From Paracoccaceae bacterium (GTDB lineage Bacteria > Pseudomonadota > Alphaproteobacteria > Rhodobacterales > Rhodobacteraceae), in assembly GCA_007131945.1 (NCBI GenBank), contig SLPP01000232.1, positions 1 to 8,197 of the forward strand: a DNA stretch of 8,197 nucleotides, written 5' to 3'. Each line of letters begins with the position of its first letter. Position 1 is the stretch's first letter. A model generated the notes under the pieces. It was not told the DNA's origin. It saw only the letters and a list, made by a program, of their open reading frames with translations, and searched no databases. The position numbers were made by a program, and so were the translations under genes. Positions 7,286-8,197 of the stretch are shown piece after piece.

Positions 7286-7457
7286 ACGGCGGCCGCGCCT
7301 CAGGGGTCCGGCCGCGGCAGACGGACCGATCGGCCGGGCGGGCGATTCGGCGCGGTGGTCGGGGCGGTCGGGGCGGGATCCCGAAACCGCGCGCCTGCGG
7401 GCTTGCAATCCGCGCCGCGACGGTCGACGGTGGCGCTGCGCCGCCCCGGAAAGAGCC
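7286..7457. other. GC-rich gap with a possible hairpin and short repeats
   Basis: These 172 bases separate the transporter from the methyltransferase. A possible 7-bp stem joins GCGGCCG (7289-7295) and CGGCCGC (7309-7315) just after the stop codon; no T-run follows, so termination is doubtful. A 9-base tandem repeat, GGTCGGGGC, occurs at 7357-7365 and 7366-7374 and runs into the perfect palindrome CGGGATCCCG (7374-7383). A promoter for the next gene may lie here, but no -35/-10 pair stands out. Confidence 0.4.
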
Positions 7458-8197
7458 ATGGCCGAAGACCACTACGACGACGCCCATATCGCCTTTCTCG
7501 AGGATATCTGGGGCGCGGGATATCTCTCGCCCGGCGGACCGGAGGAGGTGGCGCGCGTTCTCGACGGGCTCGACCTGGGCGGCGCGCATGTCCTCGACAT
7601 CGGCTGCGGCCCGGGCGCGATCACCCTGGCGCTGGCTCGCGACTTCGGCGCCGGGCGGGTGACGGGCATCGATGTCGAGGCGCCGGTCTGCGCGGCGGCA
7701 CGCCGGCGGGTGCGGGGGGGCGGGCTCGACGACCGCATCGAGATCCGGCAGGTCGCGCCCGGCCCGCTCGACTTTCCCGAGGGATCCTTCGACGTCGTCT
7801 TCTCGAAGGATTCGATCATCCACATCCCCGACAAGGTCTTCCTGGCGCGCGAGGTCTTCCGCGTGCTGCGCCCCGGCGGCTGGTTCGCGGCCTCGGACTG
7901 GCTGATCGGGCATGACGGGCCGCCGTCGGAAGCGATGCGCCGCTACATCGCGCTCGAGGATCTCGACTTCGCCATGGCCTCGCCCGGCACCTATCGCGCC
8001 GCGCTGGAGGGCGCCGGGTTCGGCGAGATCGCGCTGACCAACCGCAATCCATGGTACGCGCGCGTCGGCCGGCAGGAGCGCGACTGGCTCACCGGCCCCG
8101 AACGCGCCCGCCTCGAAGCCGCGCATGGCGCCGGCTTCATCGCCCGGCAGGTCACGATCTGGACGGCGATGGTGGGCGTTCTCGAAAGCGGCGAGCA
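7458..8197 (+). CDS. SAM-dependent methyltransferase resembling phosphoethanolamine N-methyltransferase, 3' end outside window
   Basis: ATG 7458 opens a frame with no stop to the window end, giving 246 visible codons. The fold is class I Rossmann. Motif I is VLDIGCGPG (45-53), the acidic residue that binds the ribose is D72 in GIDVEAP, and the strand-4 region is FDVVFSKDSIIHIPDK (111-126), followed by RVLRPGGWFAASDW (135-148). Before motif I comes WGAGYLSPGG (18-27). The combination of WGxGYLSPGG, DSIIHIPDK, LRPGG and a WYARV...E...W ending matches recalled plant phosphoethanolamine methyltransferase domains, which have VSTGG and DTILHIQDK at these places. Those enzymes methylate phosphoethanolamine towards phosphocholine. 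Other small-molecule N-methyltransferases, such as sarcosine or dimethylglycine types, share much of this pattern, so the substrate is open. The ribosome site is weak (GGA 7448-7450 or AAGAG 7451-7455). No other in-frame ATG or GTG was found in the 80 or so bases upstream. The visible length suggests only a few dozen residues at most are missing. Confidence 0.85.
   Translation, partial: MAEDHYDDAHIAFLEDIWGAGYLSPGGPEEVARVLDGLDLGGAHVLDIGCGPGAITLALARDFGAGRVTGIDVEAPVCAAARRRVRGGGLDDRIEIRQVAPGPLDFPEGSFDVVFSKDSIIHIPDKVFLAREVFRVLRPGGWFAASDWLIGHDGPPSEAMRRYIALEDLDFAMASPGTYRAALEGAGFGEIALTNRNPWYARVGRQERDWLTGPERARLEAAHGAGFIARQVTIWTAMVGVLESGE

Noticed and set aside
7289..7315. Rho-independent terminator after the transporter gene
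   Set aside because: A 7-bp stem exists, but the loop is 13 bases and no T-run follows, so it is described only as a possible hairpin.
7286..7457. SAM- or SAH-sensing riboswitch ahead of the methyltransferase
   Set aside because: I looked for known conserved cores and found none that match.
5459..7459. 666-codon open frame on the minus strand, opposite the phosphate transporter
   Set aside because: Its translation is a Q/R/H/D-rich run with no fold signature, and it is a mirror of the codon bias of the real gene.

Overview
The window is very GC-rich (about 70% by eye), densely coded, and entirely plus-strand. Codon choice favours G or C at the third position throughout. Close kbl-tdh pairing, a TRAP transporter and the base composition fit an alphaproteobacterium, most likely Rhodobacteraceae. 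This is inference from style and gene content; no marker gene is present.

Region 1 (1-3011) is a tight cluster of three genes. It holds the 3' end of a TRAP transporter large permease (DctM type), a complete ThDP-dependent enzyme of the acetolactate synthase / benzoylformate decarboxylase superfamily, and a 262-residue protein I cannot name. The permease and ThDP gene are 7 bases apart, and the ThDP gene and unknown gene overlap by 8 bases through a TTG start. The unknown protein is two copies of one domain of about 110 residues, each with GSHG, DAG and NxPARALG signatures. The layout suggests uptake of an organic acid followed by a ThDP-dependent step, with the duplicated protein in the same pathway. 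The substrate cannot be read from the sequence. This is the part most likely to hold something undescribed.

Region 2 (3012-5550) starts with a 294-base gap containing a clearly AT-richer patch that probably carries the promoter. It is followed by kbl and tdh, which together convert L-threonine to glycine and acetyl-CoA: Tdh oxidises threonine to 2-amino-3-ketobutyrate and Kbl cleaves it with CoA. Both proteins have textbook lengths and intact active-site residues.

Region 3 (5551-8197) has a Na+/phosphate cotransporter-family protein with a C-terminal PhoU-like domain, starting at GTG. After a 172-base GC-rich gap comes a SAM-dependent methyltransferase cut off by the window edge. It resembles the phosphoethanolamine N-methyltransferase type. 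No RNA gene, insertion sequence, CRISPR array, phage gene or origin was seen.
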